Positions 6,592-14,883 of a stretch of DNA of 34,648 nt are shown piece by piece. Below the pieces are notes generated by a model, which worked only from the letters and a program-made list of their open reading frames with translations, had not been told where the DNA came from and searched no databases. How positions within the stretch are numbered: position 1 is the stretch's first letter; every line of letters starts with the position of its first letter. This DNA is from Lachnospiraceae bacterium. Lineage in GTDB: Bacteria > Bacillota > Clostridia > Lachnospirales > Lachnospiraceae. The stretch lies in the NCBI GenBank assembly GCA_017461775.1, contig JAFTXD010000074.1, positions 1 to 34,648 on the forward strand, given 5' to 3'. Made by a program: the position numbers and the translations under genes.

Positions 6592-7036
6592 AGAGGTAAA
6601 GGAAGCGGATGTAGGGTACTATCAATCCTATGTTGGAAAGAAGTGCACCATCGAGATGTGCCACTGGAACGATGGTATTTGTGACGCGTATGTGATAGGG
6701 CAGGATAAGGACTTTGTTTTTTACTTCTCTGTGGAGAAGAAATGCAAGAAAGTGGGGGCTCTGGCCAAACAATATATGCAGCGGATTACTCTGGAGGAAG
6801 ATACCGGGGAAATGCCGGAAGACATGGATTTTTATATGAATCCCAGCCGGTATTTTTTTCGAAATCGTCTGGTAAACGTGTATCTGAATGAAAGGCATTT
6901 TTTCAGTGGGATATTCGGAAAAGAGACGGAGATTCTGGGGGCATTTTTGGGAGATATGAATGAGGAGTACATCACAATTTTACCGGGACAGCAGATTGCC
7001 CTACAGGAGATTGCGAAGATAGAGACCAGAGTATAA
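6587..7036 (+). CDS. Unrecognised protein of about 149 residues
   Basis: I do not recognise a family. From MIEVKEADVGYYQ the product is soluble, mixed alpha/beta in look, with no signal peptide or membrane span, and it contains YVGKKCTIEMCHWNDGIC, CKKVGALAKQY and a C-terminal half rich in aromatic residues. The frame stays open upstream to a TTG at 6515 (173 residues), with another ATG at 6548, but that extension is Cys- and basic-rich and unlike the rest. No start has a strong ribosome binding site; 6587 is the best guess. Codon use resembles the neighbours, so it is probably a real gene, but its start and function are open. Confidence 0.5.
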   Translation: MIEVKEADVGYYQSYVGKKCTIEMCHWNDGICDAYVIGQDKDFVFYFSVEKKCKKVGALAKQYMQRITLEEDTGEMPEDMDFYMNPSRYFFRNRLVNVYLNERHFFSGIFGKETEILGAFLGDMNEEYITILPGQQIALQEIAKIETRV

Positions 7037-7146
7037 AGAAGGTAGGATGTGAAAAAGAATATAGCGTATTTTCAGAAATTTCAGGTGCAGATTTATCAAA
7101 CACTGGAACTTCTATCCTGCAAAATAGAATAGAAAATACTTTTGGG

Positions 7147-7197
7147 GGAATCATAAAATTTTAACAGGAAATGTTAATTTTTTATGATTCCTTTTTT
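7147..7197 (+). terminator. Strong terminator before glgP
   Basis: GGAATCATAAAA (7147-7158) pairs perfectly with TTTTATGATTCC (7180-7191); an inner TAACA/TGTTA pair closes on GGAAA. A T6 run follows at 7192-7197. It ends transcription just 4 nt before the glgP -35 box. Confidence 0.85.
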
Positions 7198-7201
7198 GAT
7201 A

Positions 7202-7230
7202 TTGACTTTTGCAAAAAATGGTAGTAATAT
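7202..7230 (+). promoter_or_regulatory. Sigma-A promoter of glgP-malQ
   Basis: TTGACT (7202-7207), a 17-nt spacer and TAATAT (7225-7230). A start site near 7237 would give a leader of about 165 nt that contains the operator at 7240 and the long hairpin at 7293-7375. Confidence 0.75.
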
Positions 7231-7239
7231 CTACTTGAA

Positions 7240-7251
7240 GAAAACGTTTTC
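7240..7251 (+). promoter_or_regulatory. LacI-type operator at the glgP start site
   Basis: GAAAACGTTTTC is a perfect 12-bp palindrome centred on CG, the form bound by LacI-family regulators (MalR/CcpA type). It lies 9 nt after the -10 box, a position for repression. A related half, AAGCGTTTTT, follows at 7254-7263. It differs from the full cre consensus at its outer bases, so a maltodextrin-type LacI repressor fits at least as well as CcpA. Confidence 0.65.
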
Positions 7252-7292
7252 CTAAGCGTTTTTACAGCACTTTTATCTTACATGTATATTGA

Positions 7293-7375
7293 GAAGTCGT
7301 GGTTATAATACCTCTTATAAAGGTGACTTGCCACTGCATCGGAACCTTTATAAGAGGTATTATAACCATGACTTC
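7293..7375 (+). repeat. 32-bp inverted repeat forming a long leader hairpin before glgP
   Basis: Arm 7293-7324 pairs with arm 7344-7375 along all 32 positions; the only non-Watson-Crick pair is G7299-T7369, a G-U wobble in RNA. The loop is 19 nt (7325-7343). It lies in the predicted glgP leader, 26 nt upstream of the ATG and clear of the ribosome binding site. There is no T-run after it, so it is not a terminator. Confidence 0.9.
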
Positions 7376-7401
7376 GGAGTAGAAAAAAAGAGAGGGTTAT
7401 T

Positions 7402-9666
7402 ATGAAAGAGAGATTAGCTTTAGAAACCAAAAACTTATATGGAAAAGAGATTGAGAACTGTACCAATGAGGAGCTTTACTACGCGCTATTAAATGCCAGC
7501 AAGCAGTTAATTGAGGAAAAGCCGGTAATCGAAGGCGAGAAGAAGGTTTACTACATTTCTGCAGAGTTCCTGATTGGAAAGCTGATGAGCAACAATCTGA
7601 TAAACTTAGGTGTATATGATGAAGTAGCAGAGCTTCTGGCATCCAAGGGCAAGAGCCTGGCAGAGGTAGAAGAGGTGGAGCCGGAACCCTCCCTTGGTAA
7701 TGGTGGTCTGGGACGTCTGGCAGCATGCTTCCTTGACTCCATCGCAAGCCTGGGACTTCCCGGTGATGGTATCGGACTGAATTATCATTTTGGTTTATTT
7801 AAGCAGGTATTTGAGAATAAATTGCAGACCGCAGAGAAGAATGAGTGGATGGAGAAGCAGTCATGGCTCACAAAGACCGATGTAACCTACGATATTGCTT
7901 TCGGTGACAGAAAGGTGAAGAGCCGCCTGTATGATATCGATGTGGTTGGTTATGAGCAGGGCAGGAATAAGCTTCACTTATTTGATATCGAGACCATCGA
8001 TGAGTCTTTGGTAGAGGATGGTATTAGCTTTGATAAGGAAGAAATTGAGAAGAACTTAACTCTGTTTTTATATCCGGATGATTCTGATGAGGCAGGTAAT
8101 TTACTTCGTATCTACCAGCAGTACTTCATGGTGGCAAGTGGTGCCAGATTAATCTTGGATGAGCTGAAGGCAAAGGGTCGTGACTTACACAAAATGAATG
8201 AGTACGTGACCATCCAGATTAACGATACCCATCCAACCATGGTGATTCCGGAGCTCATCCGCATCCTGACCAAGGAAGAGGGCTTTACCACCGACGAGGC
8301 AGTAAATGTGGTGAGCAAGACCTGTGCGTACACCAACCATACCATTCTTGCAGAAGCACTGGAGAAGTGGCCACTGGAGTACCTTGAGAAGGTAGTTCCT
8401 CAGCTGGTACCGATTATTAAAGATTTGGACAGACGTGTGAAGAAGGCTTATCCGGACCCGAAGGTACAGATTATTGATGAGAATAAGCGTGTGCATATGG
8501 CTCACATCGATATCCACTTTGGATATTCTGTAAATGGTGTTGCAGCTATTCACACGGAGATTTTAAAGGAGACAGAGCTGAATCATTTCTATAAGCTCTA
8601 TCCGAATAAGTTTAACAACAAGACCAATGGTATCACCTTCCGCCGCTGGTTATTGTCCTGCAACAAGGAGTTAACTGCACTTTTAGAAGAGAAGATTGGC
8701 AGTGGCTTTAAGAAGGATGCAGCGGAGCTTGAGAAGCTTCTTGCATTCAAGGAGGATGAGGAAACCTTAGATGCTATTGCAGCGATTAAGAAGGGCAAGA
8801 AGGAAGCACTGGCAGCTCATATCGCAAAGGCAGAGGGCGTGGAGCTTGACCCTAATTCCATCTATGATATTCAGATTAAGAGACTTCATGAGTATAAGCG
8901 TCAGCAGATGAATGCGTTATATATCATTCACAAGTACTTGGAAATCAAGGGCGGTAAGAAACCAGCGACACCAATCAGCTTTATTTTCGGTGCAAAGGCA
9001 GCTCCCGCATATGTGATTGCTCAGGATATCATTCACTTACTTTTAGTATTACAGGAAATCGTAAATAATGACCCGGAGGTTTCTCCATACATGAAGGTTG
9101 TGATGGTGGAGAATTATAACGTAACCTACGCAGAGAAGTTAATTCCTGCTTGCGATATCTCCGAGCAGATTTCTCTGGCGAGCAAGGAAGCATCCGGTAC
9201 CGGTAATATGAAGTTTATGCTAAACGGTGCGGTTACCTTAGGTACCAGTGATGGTGCAAATGTAGAAATAAATGAATTAGTTGGTGATGAAAATATTTAC
9301 ATTTTCGGTGAAAAGTCCGATACTGTAATTAAGCACTACGAAAAGGCTGACTATGTTTCCAAGGACTTCTACAAGAAGAGTCCTGTGATTAAGGAAGCAG
9401 TGGACTTTATCGTAAGTAAGAAGGCTCTGGCAGTTGGTCAGAAGGAGAACTTAGAGCGCCTTTATAATGAGCTTTTAAACAAGGATTGGTTTATGACCTT
9501 ACTGGATTTAGAGGATTATATCAAGGTGAAGGATCAGATGTTTGAGGATTATAAGGATCAGGCGAAGTGGAAGAAAATGAGCCTTGTAAATATTGCAAAG
9601 GCCGGATTCTTCTCCTCCGACAGAACTATTGCAGAGTACAATGAAGACATTTGGAAATTAAGCTAA
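7402..9666 (+). CDS. glgP: Glycogen/alpha-glucan phosphorylase
   Basis: Phosphorolyses glycogen or maltodextrin to glucose 1-phosphate in the cytoplasm. The 754-residue length fits bacterial alpha-glucan phosphorylases. [18 protein letters not shown] (about 95-112) and the PLP-lysine region [14 protein letters not shown] (K604) followed by [12 protein letters not shown] are diagnostic. [14 protein letters not shown] (near 495) is also conserved. ATG 7402 has GAGAGGG 5 nt upstream. The malQ start lies 24 nt after the stop, so the two form an operon under the promoter at 7202, the LacI-type operator and the leader hairpin. Confidence 0.95.
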   Translation: MKERLALETKNLYGKEIENCTNEELYYALLNASKQLIEEKPVIEGEKKVYYISAEFLIGKLMSNNLINLGVYDEVAELLASKGKSLAEVEEVEPEPSLGNGGLGRLAACFLDSIASLGLPGDGIGLNYHFGLFKQVFENKLQTAEKNEWMEKQSWLTKTDVTYDIAFGDRKVKSRLYDIDVVGYEQGRNKLHLFDIETIDESLVEDGISFDKEEIEKNLTLFLYPDDSDEAGNLLRIYQQYFMVASGARLILDELKAKGRDLHKMNEYVTIQINDTHPTMVIPELIRILTKEEGFTTDEAVNVVSKTCAYTNHTILAEALEKWPLEYLEKVVPQLVPIIKDLDRRVKKAYPDPKVQIIDENKRVHMAHIDIHFGYSVNGVAAIHTEILKETELNHFYKLYPNKFNNKTNGITFRRWLLSCNKELTALLEEKIGSGFKKDAAELEKLLAFKEDEETLDAIAAIKKGKKEALAAHIAKAEGVELDPNSIYDIQIKRLHEYKRQQMNALYIIHKYLEIKGGKKPATPISFIFGAKAAPAYVIAQDIIHLLLVLQEIVNNDPEVSPYMKVVMVENYNVTYAEKLIPACDISEQISLASKEASGTGNMKFMLNGAVTLGTSDGANVEINELVGDENIYIFGEKSDTVIKHYEKADYVSKDFYKKSPVIKEAVDFIVSKKALAVGQKENLERLYNELLNKDWFMTLLDLEDYIKVKDQMFEDYKDQAKWKKMSLVNIAKAGFFSSDRTIAEYNEDIWKLS

Positions 9667-9689
9667 GCAAAAAGGGGTTGCAACAAAAC

Positions 9690-11174
9690 ATGAGAAGAAG
9701 TGGTATTTTATTACCTGTTTCCAGTATTCCATCGGAGTACGGAATCGGAACATTTGGAAAAAAAGCGTATGAATTTGTGGACTTTTTAAAGGCATCCGGG
9801 CAGAAGCTGTGGCAGATTCTGCCCCTGGGCCAGACCGGATATGGGGATTCTCCTTATCAGTCCTTTTCTACCTTTGCGGGAAATCCATATTTTATTGATT
9901 TAGGAAAGTTAATTGATGGTGGCTTTCTTACCAGGGTGGAATGTGATGCCTGTGATTTCGGAACGAATCCGGAGTATGTGGATTACGAGAAGATGTATTA
10001 CAGTCGTTACAAATTGCTTCGTAAGGCTTATGACAGATTTCTGGAAAGAGGGCTTACAGGGGACAGACTTTATCAGGAGTTTGTAAACAAGAACGATTAT
10101 TGGTTACAGGATTATGCCCTGTATATGGCTGTGAAGGATTCCTTTGGCAGTGTGTGCTGGGTAGAGTGGGATGAGGACATCCGCTTAAGAAAGCCAGAAG
10201 CCATCAAGGAATATACGGAGAAGCTGTCGGATGAAATCGGCTTTTACAAATTCCAGCAGTTTATATTTGCAACCCAGTGGGCTGCATTGAAGCGATATGC
10301 CAATGAGAAGGGCGTGCAGATTGTGGGCGATATTCCCATCTATGTTGCCTTTGACAGTGCGGATACCTGGGCAAGTCCGGAACTTTTCCAGCTGGATGAG
10401 GAGAATCTTCCCATCGGTGTGGCAGGCTGTCCTCCCGATGCTTTCAGTGTGACCGGACAGCTTTGGGGCAATCCCTTGTATGCATGGGATTATCATGAAA
10501 AGACGGATTTTGACTGGTGGATGAAGCGTATCGCATATTGCTACGAGCTGTACGATATCGTGCGTATTGACCATTTCAGAGGCTTTGATGAATATTGGTT
10601 TGTACCTTACGGGGATGAAACTGCGGAGAACGGTCATTGGACCAAGGGACCGGGCTATAAGCTCTTTGAGACCATGAAGAGAAGACTGGGCGACAAGGCA
10701 GTGATTGCAGAGGATTTGGGCTTCCTTACCGATTCGGTAATTGAGCTGGTGGAAAAGACGGGCTTCCCTGGCATGAAGATTATGGAATTTGCCTTCGGCA
10801 CCGATGCCACCAACGAGTATTTACCACATAATTATAAGCCAAACAGCATCGTGTATACCGGAACCCACGACAATGAAACCATCATGGGCTGGTATGACAA
10901 TGCACCGCAGCCGGACCGTACTTATGTAGATGAATATCTGGGCATCAAGGACAGAAGCGAGGTAAACATGAAGTTTATCACTGCGGCTTTCTGTTCCGTA
11001 GCAGAAACCGTGGTAATTCCATTGCAGGATTATCTGGGACTTGGCAACGAAGCCCGTATCAATACCCCATCCACCTTGGGTGGCAACTGGGAGTGGAGAA
11101 TGAAGGACGGCGTCCTTACGAAGGAGCTGGCGGCTACAATTTATAAGATTACCAAGAATTACGGAAGACTTTAG
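9690..11174 (+). CDS. malQ: 4-alpha-glucanotransferase (amylomaltase)
   Basis: GH77 disproportionating enzyme (494 residues) that transfers glucan chains and releases glucose, making maltodextrins usable by GlgP. The start region MRRSGILLPVSSIPS and YGIGTFG are typical. Catalytic residues are visible: nucleophile D294 in RIDHFRGF, acid/base E341 in IAEDLG and the third carboxylate D394 in THDNET. ATG 9690 is preferred (AAAAGGGG upstream, and homologues start with MKRSSGIL-like sequence); an in-frame ATG at 9651 overlaps glgP. A terminator covers the stop codon. Confidence 0.95.
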   Translation: MRRSGILLPVSSIPSEYGIGTFGKKAYEFVDFLKASGQKLWQILPLGQTGYGDSPYQSFSTFAGNPYFIDLGKLIDGGFLTRVECDACDFGTNPEYVDYEKMYYSRYKLLRKAYDRFLERGLTGDRLYQEFVNKNDYWLQDYALYMAVKDSFGSVCWVEWDEDIRLRKPEAIKEYTEKLSDEIGFYKFQQFIFATQWAALKRYANEKGVQIVGDIPIYVAFDSADTWASPELFQLDEENLPIGVAGCPPDAFSVTGQLWGNPLYAWDYHEKTDFDWWMKRIAYCYELYDIVRIDHFRGFDEYWFVPYGDETAENGHWTKGPGYKLFETMKRRLGDKAVIAEDLGFLTDSVIELVEKTGFPGMKIMEFAFGTDATNEYLPHNYKPNSIVYTGTHDNETIMGWYDNAPQPDRTYVDEYLGIKDRSEVNMKFITAAFCSVAETVVIPLQDYLGLGNEARINTPSTLGGNWEWRMKDGVLTKELAATIYKITKNYGRL

Positions 11175-11188
11175 GGTCTTCCGTTTTT
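11161..11188 (+). terminator. Terminator of the glgP-malQ operon
   Basis: ACGGAAGAC (11161-11169) pairs perfectly with GTCTTCCGT (11176-11184), followed by TTTT. The stop codon TAG (11172-11174) is in the loop. Confidence 0.85.
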
Positions 11189-11249
11189 GCGTTATGCAGG
11201 AGAATTCTTGGAGCGCGAATATTATGTGCTATCACAAAAACGGTTTTTA

Positions 11250-11278
11250 TTGCGAAAGAAGCAGTAGCTGGATATAAT
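11250..11278 (+). promoter_or_regulatory. Promoter of the DUF3791/DUF3990 cassette
   Basis: TTGCGA (11250-11255), a 17-nt spacer and a perfect TATAAT (11273-11278), 45 nt before the first ATG at 11324. The cassette is thus independent of malQ. Confidence 0.7.
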
Positions 11279-11323
11279 ATATTTGGTGGAAGGAGTAGAA
11301 AACAGAGTTTGGAGGTACATGCT

Positions 11324-11545
11324 ATGTGTAGGGAGAGGGAATTAAGTTTTTCGATATTTATGTTATACAGTCTTGCAGAAAAATGGAAGAAATCTCCGGC
11401 GGCTGTTTATAAAATACTGAATTCTACAGGAATTTTGGATGAGTATATCATAGCCTGTTATGATGTGCTGCACACGCAGGGAAAGGAATACCTAGTAGAG
11501 GATATCACGGAATATGTAAAGGAAAAGGGAGTCGATGTATGGTAG
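11324..11545 (+). CDS. DUF3791-family small protein
   Basis: Small helical protein of 73 residues: FSIFMLYSLAEKWKKSP, then a helix-turn stretch YKILNSTGILDEYIIACYDVLH, then TQGKEYLVEDITEYVKEKG. This matches my recollection of DUF3791, whose members sit beside DUF3990 genes. ATG 11324 is 7 nt after GGAGGT; an upstream TTG overlaps that site and is rejected. Its last codons overlap the start of the next gene (ATGGTAG), which implies coupled translation. Possible role: antitoxin or accessory factor of the ADP-ribosyltransferase-like neighbour. Confidence 0.7.
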   Translation: MCRERELSFSIFMLYSLAEKWKKSPAAVYKILNSTGILDEYIIACYDVLHTQGKEYLVEDITEYVKEKGVDVW

Positions 11546-12018
11546 TTTATCATGGAACGACAGAGCGAGTAGAAATGCCAGACGTTAAGCATTCAAAGAA
11601 ATATCTTGACTTCGGGAGAGGATTTTATCTGACCACTTTTGAAGAACAGGCGAAAAAATGGGCAGTGCGAAAAGGTATGAGACAGGGAAGAACGGCTATT
11701 GTAAATGAGTACGAAATGGATGATAACTGGGAAAACTATCGTGTGCTGTCTTTTGAAGAAGAAAATGAAAAGTGGCTGGATTTTGTATGTGCGTGTCGAA
11801 GAGGAGAGCCATTGAATAAGGATTATGACATTGTTGTTGGCAACGTGGCAGATGATGATGTCTTTAAAGTGGTGGATATGTATTTTAGGGGGCTATGGGA
11901 TAAGAAAAAGGTTTTGGAAGAATTGAGATATTACAAGATGAATGATCAAATCTGTATTGTGAATCAAGACACTTTGAATCAGCTACTGACATTCCAAAAT
12001 GCGTATGAGGTGAAATAG
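11539..12018 (+). CDS. DUF3990 protein, ADP-ribosyltransferase-like fold
   Basis: Protein of 159 residues. The opening VVYHGTTE and the later LDFGRGFYLTTFEEQAKKWA (about 23-42) match DUF3990 and resemble the NAD-binding core of ADP-ribosyltransferases and Tpt1-like enzymes (Y-H-G-T, then G-x-G-F-Y-x-T). I recall the family being placed in the ADP-ribosyl clan. IVNQDTLNQLLTF near the end gives a possible Q/T-rich active edge in place of the classical E-x-E. It overlaps the upstream gene by 7 nt and ends 1 nt before the next. A toxin or modifier of a host target is plausible; no target can be read from sequence. Confidence 0.7.
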   Translation: MVVYHGTTERVEMPDVKHSKKYLDFGRGFYLTTFEEQAKKWAVRKGMRQGRTAIVNEYEMDDNWENYRVLSFEEENEKWLDFVCACRRGEPLNKDYDIVVGNVADDDVFKVVDMYFRGLWDKKKVLEELRYYKMNDQICIVNQDTLNQLLTFQNAYEVK

Positions 12019-12019
12019 T

Positions 12020-12253
12020 ATGACGGATAGGAAACAGCTTTCGGAAGTTTATAAGCAGAATCTGGAGAATGATATTATCAAAGCCATAGCGGATATGAAA
12101 CAGGTTGATTTAAGAAAGGCTTTTGATATTTATTATTCCAGTAAATTATCAGAGCAGGTGGCAGATAGCAGCTATGGAATAGAGAATATGAATGCAAGAT
12201 ATCTTGCAGAGGATTTGATAGAAAATGAGCCGGAATTGTTTGGGAGTTTATAG
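12020..12253 (+). CDS. Third small protein of the DUF3990 cassette
   Basis: 77 residues, helical and acidic: a leading helix (LSEVYKQNLENDIIKAIADM), then VDLRKAFDIYYSSKLSEQV, YGIENMNARYLAEDLIENEPELF. The pattern AFDIYYSSKLSEQV...YLAEDLIE recurs beside DUF3990 genes as I recall, sometimes annotated as DUF3791 itself. It begins 1 nt after the DUF3990 stop (TAG-T-ATG), so the three proteins are surely co-translated. Likely a partner or antitoxin of the DUF3990 protein. Confidence 0.65.
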   Translation: MTDRKQLSEVYKQNLENDIIKAIADMKQVDLRKAFDIYYSSKLSEQVADSSYGIENMNARYLAEDLIENEPELFGSL

Positions 12254-12304
12254 GAATAAGGGAGTGAGATTTTCTGATGTACGCCCAAAGAGCCCGGAAA
12301 TAGG

Positions 12305-12352
12305 AAAGAGCATCATTTCAGAACCGCAAATGGTCATGAAATGATGCTCTTT
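12305..12352. terminator. Bidirectional terminator between the DUF3990 cassette and the CYTH gene
   Basis: AAAGAGCATCATTTCA (12305-12320) pairs perfectly over 16 bp with TGAAATGATGCTCTTT (12337-12352), loop 16 nt. The arms end in TTT on one strand and begin with AAA on it, so it can serve both converging transcripts; the CYTH stop codon is 9 nt away. Confidence 0.75.
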
Positions 12353-12360
12353 ATGTGATA

Positions 12361-12855
12361 CTAATCAAATTTCTTCACAGAAAGTACAGAGTTATGATAC
12401 TCACGTTCATAGGTGACATCCTTGTCGAACCAGTCCGGGGGAATGAAGCCTTCGGCGGAGTCGGTGCTTCCGAATTCCACTTCAGCCATGACAAGTGGGG
12501 CGAAAGGGGGATCAAAGACATCCAGCTCGATGGTTAAGGTGTAGTCATCAGGAGGTGCAGGGAAGCCCTTTTCGAACTGGGGATTGTGCAGGGGAATCAG
12601 ATATCTTTTCTTAGATATCAGATTGCCGTCAATTTTCTCCCGCAGGTGGTAGTAGGCTTCTTCGGTAAGTGCCAGATTGTATTCTTCTCTGGCCATCATG
12701 CCCTTACCTTTGTAGGTCAGGATGTAGGTATCGTCCTGCTTGCGGATACGTACTACCGGGTTGATATTCAGATAGCCCTGTTCGATGATGTGGCAGGGAT
12801 ACTGGTCTAAATTCTCGGGAAGACTCTTTAAAGTAAATTTGCGTTCAATTTCCAT
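12361..12855 (-). CDS. CYTH-domain protein (triphosphate tunnel metalloenzyme family)
   Basis: 164-residue CYTH protein with the defining E-x-E-x-K at the N-terminus (MEIERKF: E2, E4, K6), followed by a GYLNINPVVRIRKQ strand, YILTYKGKG, and REEYNLAL. Related enzymes hydrolyse thiamine triphosphate or inorganic tripolyphosphate or make cAMP; in Firmicutes a tripolyphosphatase-like role is most common. It is the only - strand gene in the window and is divergent from the DJ-1-like gene, with a 167-nt AT-rich gap. The ribosome binding site on this strand is weak. Confidence 0.85.
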   Translation of the reverse strand: MEIERKFTLKSLPENLDQYPCHIIEQGYLNINPVVRIRKQDDTYILTYKGKGMMAREEYNLALTEEAYYHLREKIDGNLISKKRYLIPLHNPQFEKGFPAPPDDYTLTIELDVFDPPFAPLVMAEVEFGSTDSAEGFIPPDWFDKDVTYEREYHNSVLSVKKFD

Positions 12856-12923
12856 TCTGATATTTCATCTCGATTCTTATGTTAATTTAATCAGTTTTTT
12901 GAGCGAAACATGCATACCAAAAC

Positions 12924-12932
12924 TGATATAAT
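12924..12932 (+). promoter_or_regulatory. Extended -10 promoter for the DJ-1-like gene
   Basis: TGATATAAT gives a perfect TATAAT (12927-12932) with a TG one base upstream, needing no strong -35. A second weaker candidate, TTGATA (12972-12977) with TATAAA (12993-12998), has a 15-nt spacer. Confidence 0.5.
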
Positions 12933-13022
12933 TAGTATATCGCAAATCCATATAGAAAAAAAGTAAAACATTTGATATTATTATTAAAAACTTATAAATT
13001 CATTTTTGAGAGGAGATTTTCT

Positions 13023-13568
13023 ATGAGCAAAATTGCTGTATTTTTTGTAGATGGTTTTGAGGAAATTGAAGGATTAACCGTAGTGGATTTGTGCCGCAGA
13101 GCGGGGATTGAGGTAAGCATGGTTTCTGTGATGGAGAGCTTAGAGGTAATGGGGGCACACAACATCCCTATTCGCTGTGATATGCTCTTTGATGATATGG
13201 AGAAGGATGCTTATGATATGGTGGTGCTTCCGGGAGGAGCAGGTCATAGAAAGTTAGAGGCTCATGATGGTCTGATGGCTCTGGTGGATGAATATTTTAA
13301 GAATGACAAGTATGTGGCTGCCATTTGTGCATCTCCAAGCATCTTTGGGCGCAGAGGCATCCTGCAGGGCAAGAAGGCTTGCTGCTTCCCTTCCTTTGAG
13401 GAGCATTTGCAGGGCGCAGAGGTATCCTTTGAGAGTGTCTGCGTGGATGGTAAGGTGATTACCTCCAGAAGTATGGGCACTTCACTAGATTTTGCACTGG
13501 CAATTATTGAAGCCTTGGAGGGAGCAGAATTGGCGGATAAAAAGGCAAAGGAAATCGTATATAGATAG
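13023..13568 (+). CDS. DJ-1/PfpI-family protein
   Basis: 181-residue DJ-1/ThiJ/PfpI-fold protein. FVDGFEEIEGLT carries the conserved Glu (E14/E15), VVLPGGAGHRKLE is the family PGG turn, and AAICASPSIFG contains the nucleophilic-elbow cysteine (C102). Family members are protein/glyoxal deglycases or cysteine-based stress proteins; this one is close to YajL in layout. ATG 13023 is preceded by GAGAGGAG. The aminopeptidase start lies 12 nt after its stop, so both are probably expressed together. Confidence 0.9.
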   Translation: MSKIAVFFVDGFEEIEGLTVVDLCRRAGIEVSMVSVMESLEVMGAHNIPIRCDMLFDDMEKDAYDMVVLPGGAGHRKLEAHDGLMALVDEYFKNDKYVAAICASPSIFGRRGILQGKKACCFPSFEEHLQGAEVSFESVCVDGKVITSRSMGTSLDFALAIIEALEGAELADKKAKEIVYR

Positions 13569-13580
13569 GTGGGTTTTCAT

Positions 13581-14867
13581 ATGGATTTTAAGAGTGTAAA
13601 TCAGGGGCTGTTAAGCTTTATTGAAGGTGGTAAGAGTGTTTATCATGTGGTAGAAAATATCGGGAATGCCTTAAAGGAGCAGGGCTTTACGGAGCTTTCG
13701 GAAAAGCAGTGCTGGGAAATGGAATACGGTAAGGATTATTTTGTGACCAGAAACGGGTCTTCCATTATAGCATTTCGTATGCCGGAGCACTCTGCTAAGG
13801 GCTTCCATATCATTGCTACCCACAGTGATTCTCCCACCTTTAAAGTGAAGGAGCATCCGGAGATGGCAGTGGAAGAAAAGTACGTGAAGCTGAACACGGA
13901 GAAGTATGGCGGTATGATTTTGTCCACCTGGCTGGACAGACCTCTTTCTGTGGCAGGCCGTGTGGTATATAAAAATGAGGAAGGTCAGGCAGTGACCACC
14001 ACCGTGGATGTGGATAAGGACCTTTTAGTGATTCCCAATGTGGCCATCCACATGAACAGGGAAATGAATAAGGGCGTGGAGTACAATCCCCAGGTGGATA
14101 TGCTTCCGCTGATGTCCATGCAGGCAGAAGGTGGCTGTAAGGGACTTTTAACTAGGGAAATCAGTGGGGCACTGAATATCCCGGAAGAGGCAATTCTGGG
14201 GCATGATTTGTATCTGTATGTCCGGGATAAGGGCAGAGTTATTGGGGCAGATGAGGGATTTATTTTATCGCCTAAGCTGGATGATTTGCAGAGTGTGTAT
14301 GCTCAGGTGGAGGCTCTTTGCAGCGCAAGGCCTTCGGAGTATATCACGGTGGCGGCAGTGTTTGATAATGAGGAAATCGGCAGTAGTACCATGCAGGGCG
14401 CAGATTCTACCTTGCTTTCCGATGTGCTGGAGAGAATCGGGGAGAGCCTTTCCTGTAGCAAAAATCAGTATCTGAGTATGATTGCGGACAGCTTTCTTAT
14501 CTCTGCGGACAATGCTCATGCAGTGCATCCTAACCATCCCGAAAAGGCGGACCCTACCAATCGGCCTTACCTGAACGGTGGTCTTGTGATTAAGTATCAT
14601 GGCAGTCAGAAATATACCACGGATGCGGTTTCTACAGCGAAAATGAAGCTTCTTTGTGAGAAGGCGGGAGTGCCCTTCCAGACCTATCACAATCGTTCCG
14701 ATATTCTGGGAGGTTCTACGCTGGGCAATATTTCTACATCCCATGTGTCCTTATCCTCTGTGGATGTGGGGCTTCCACAGCTGGCCATGCATTCGGCGGT
14801 GGAGACCGGAGGATGCAGGGATACGGCATATGCCATCCGTGTGTTTGCAGAGTTTTACAGCGAATAG
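13581..14867 (+). CDS. M18-family metalloaminopeptidase
   Basis: Dinuclear zinc aminopeptidase (428 residues, normal for the family), removing N-terminal residues from peptides in the cytoplasm. Metal-ligand and catalytic motifs: ATHSDSP (H81, D83), DNEEIGSSTMQGADS (catalytic and ligand glutamates), SADNAHAVHPNHPEK, and the C-terminal H-S-A-V-E-T. ATG 13581 follows AGGTGGG by 6 nt; a GTG at 13569 overlaps that site. It ends 16 nt before the MoxR gene and may share its transcript. Confidence 0.93.
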   Translation: MDFKSVNQGLLSFIEGGKSVYHVVENIGNALKEQGFTELSEKQCWEMEYGKDYFVTRNGSSIIAFRMPEHSAKGFHIIATHSDSPTFKVKEHPEMAVEEKYVKLNTEKYGGMILSTWLDRPLSVAGRVVYKNEEGQAVTTTVDVDKDLLVIPNVAIHMNREMNKGVEYNPQVDMLPLMSMQAEGGCKGLLTREISGALNIPEEAILGHDLYLYVRDKGRVIGADEGFILSPKLDDLQSVYAQVEALCSARPSEYITVAAVFDNEEIGSSTMQGADSTLLSDVLERIGESLSCSKNQYLSMIADSFLISADNAHAVHPNHPEKADPTNRPYLNGGLVIKYHGSQKYTTDAVSTAKMKLLCEKAGVPFQTYHNRSDILGGSTLGNISTSHVSLSSVDVGLPQLAMHSAVETGGCRDTAYAIRVFAEFYSE

Positions 14868-14883
14868 CGTTTAGGGGGAGAAA

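Noticed and set aside
7293-7375. Invertible promoter switch at glgP
   Set aside because: The segment between the repeats is only 19 nt and holds no promoter; the glgP promoter lies outside at 7202-7230.
12586-12810. + strand open frame inside the CYTH gene
   Set aside because: The - strand frame has the E-x-E-x-K motif and conserved CYTH strands; the + frame has no ribosome site or family match.
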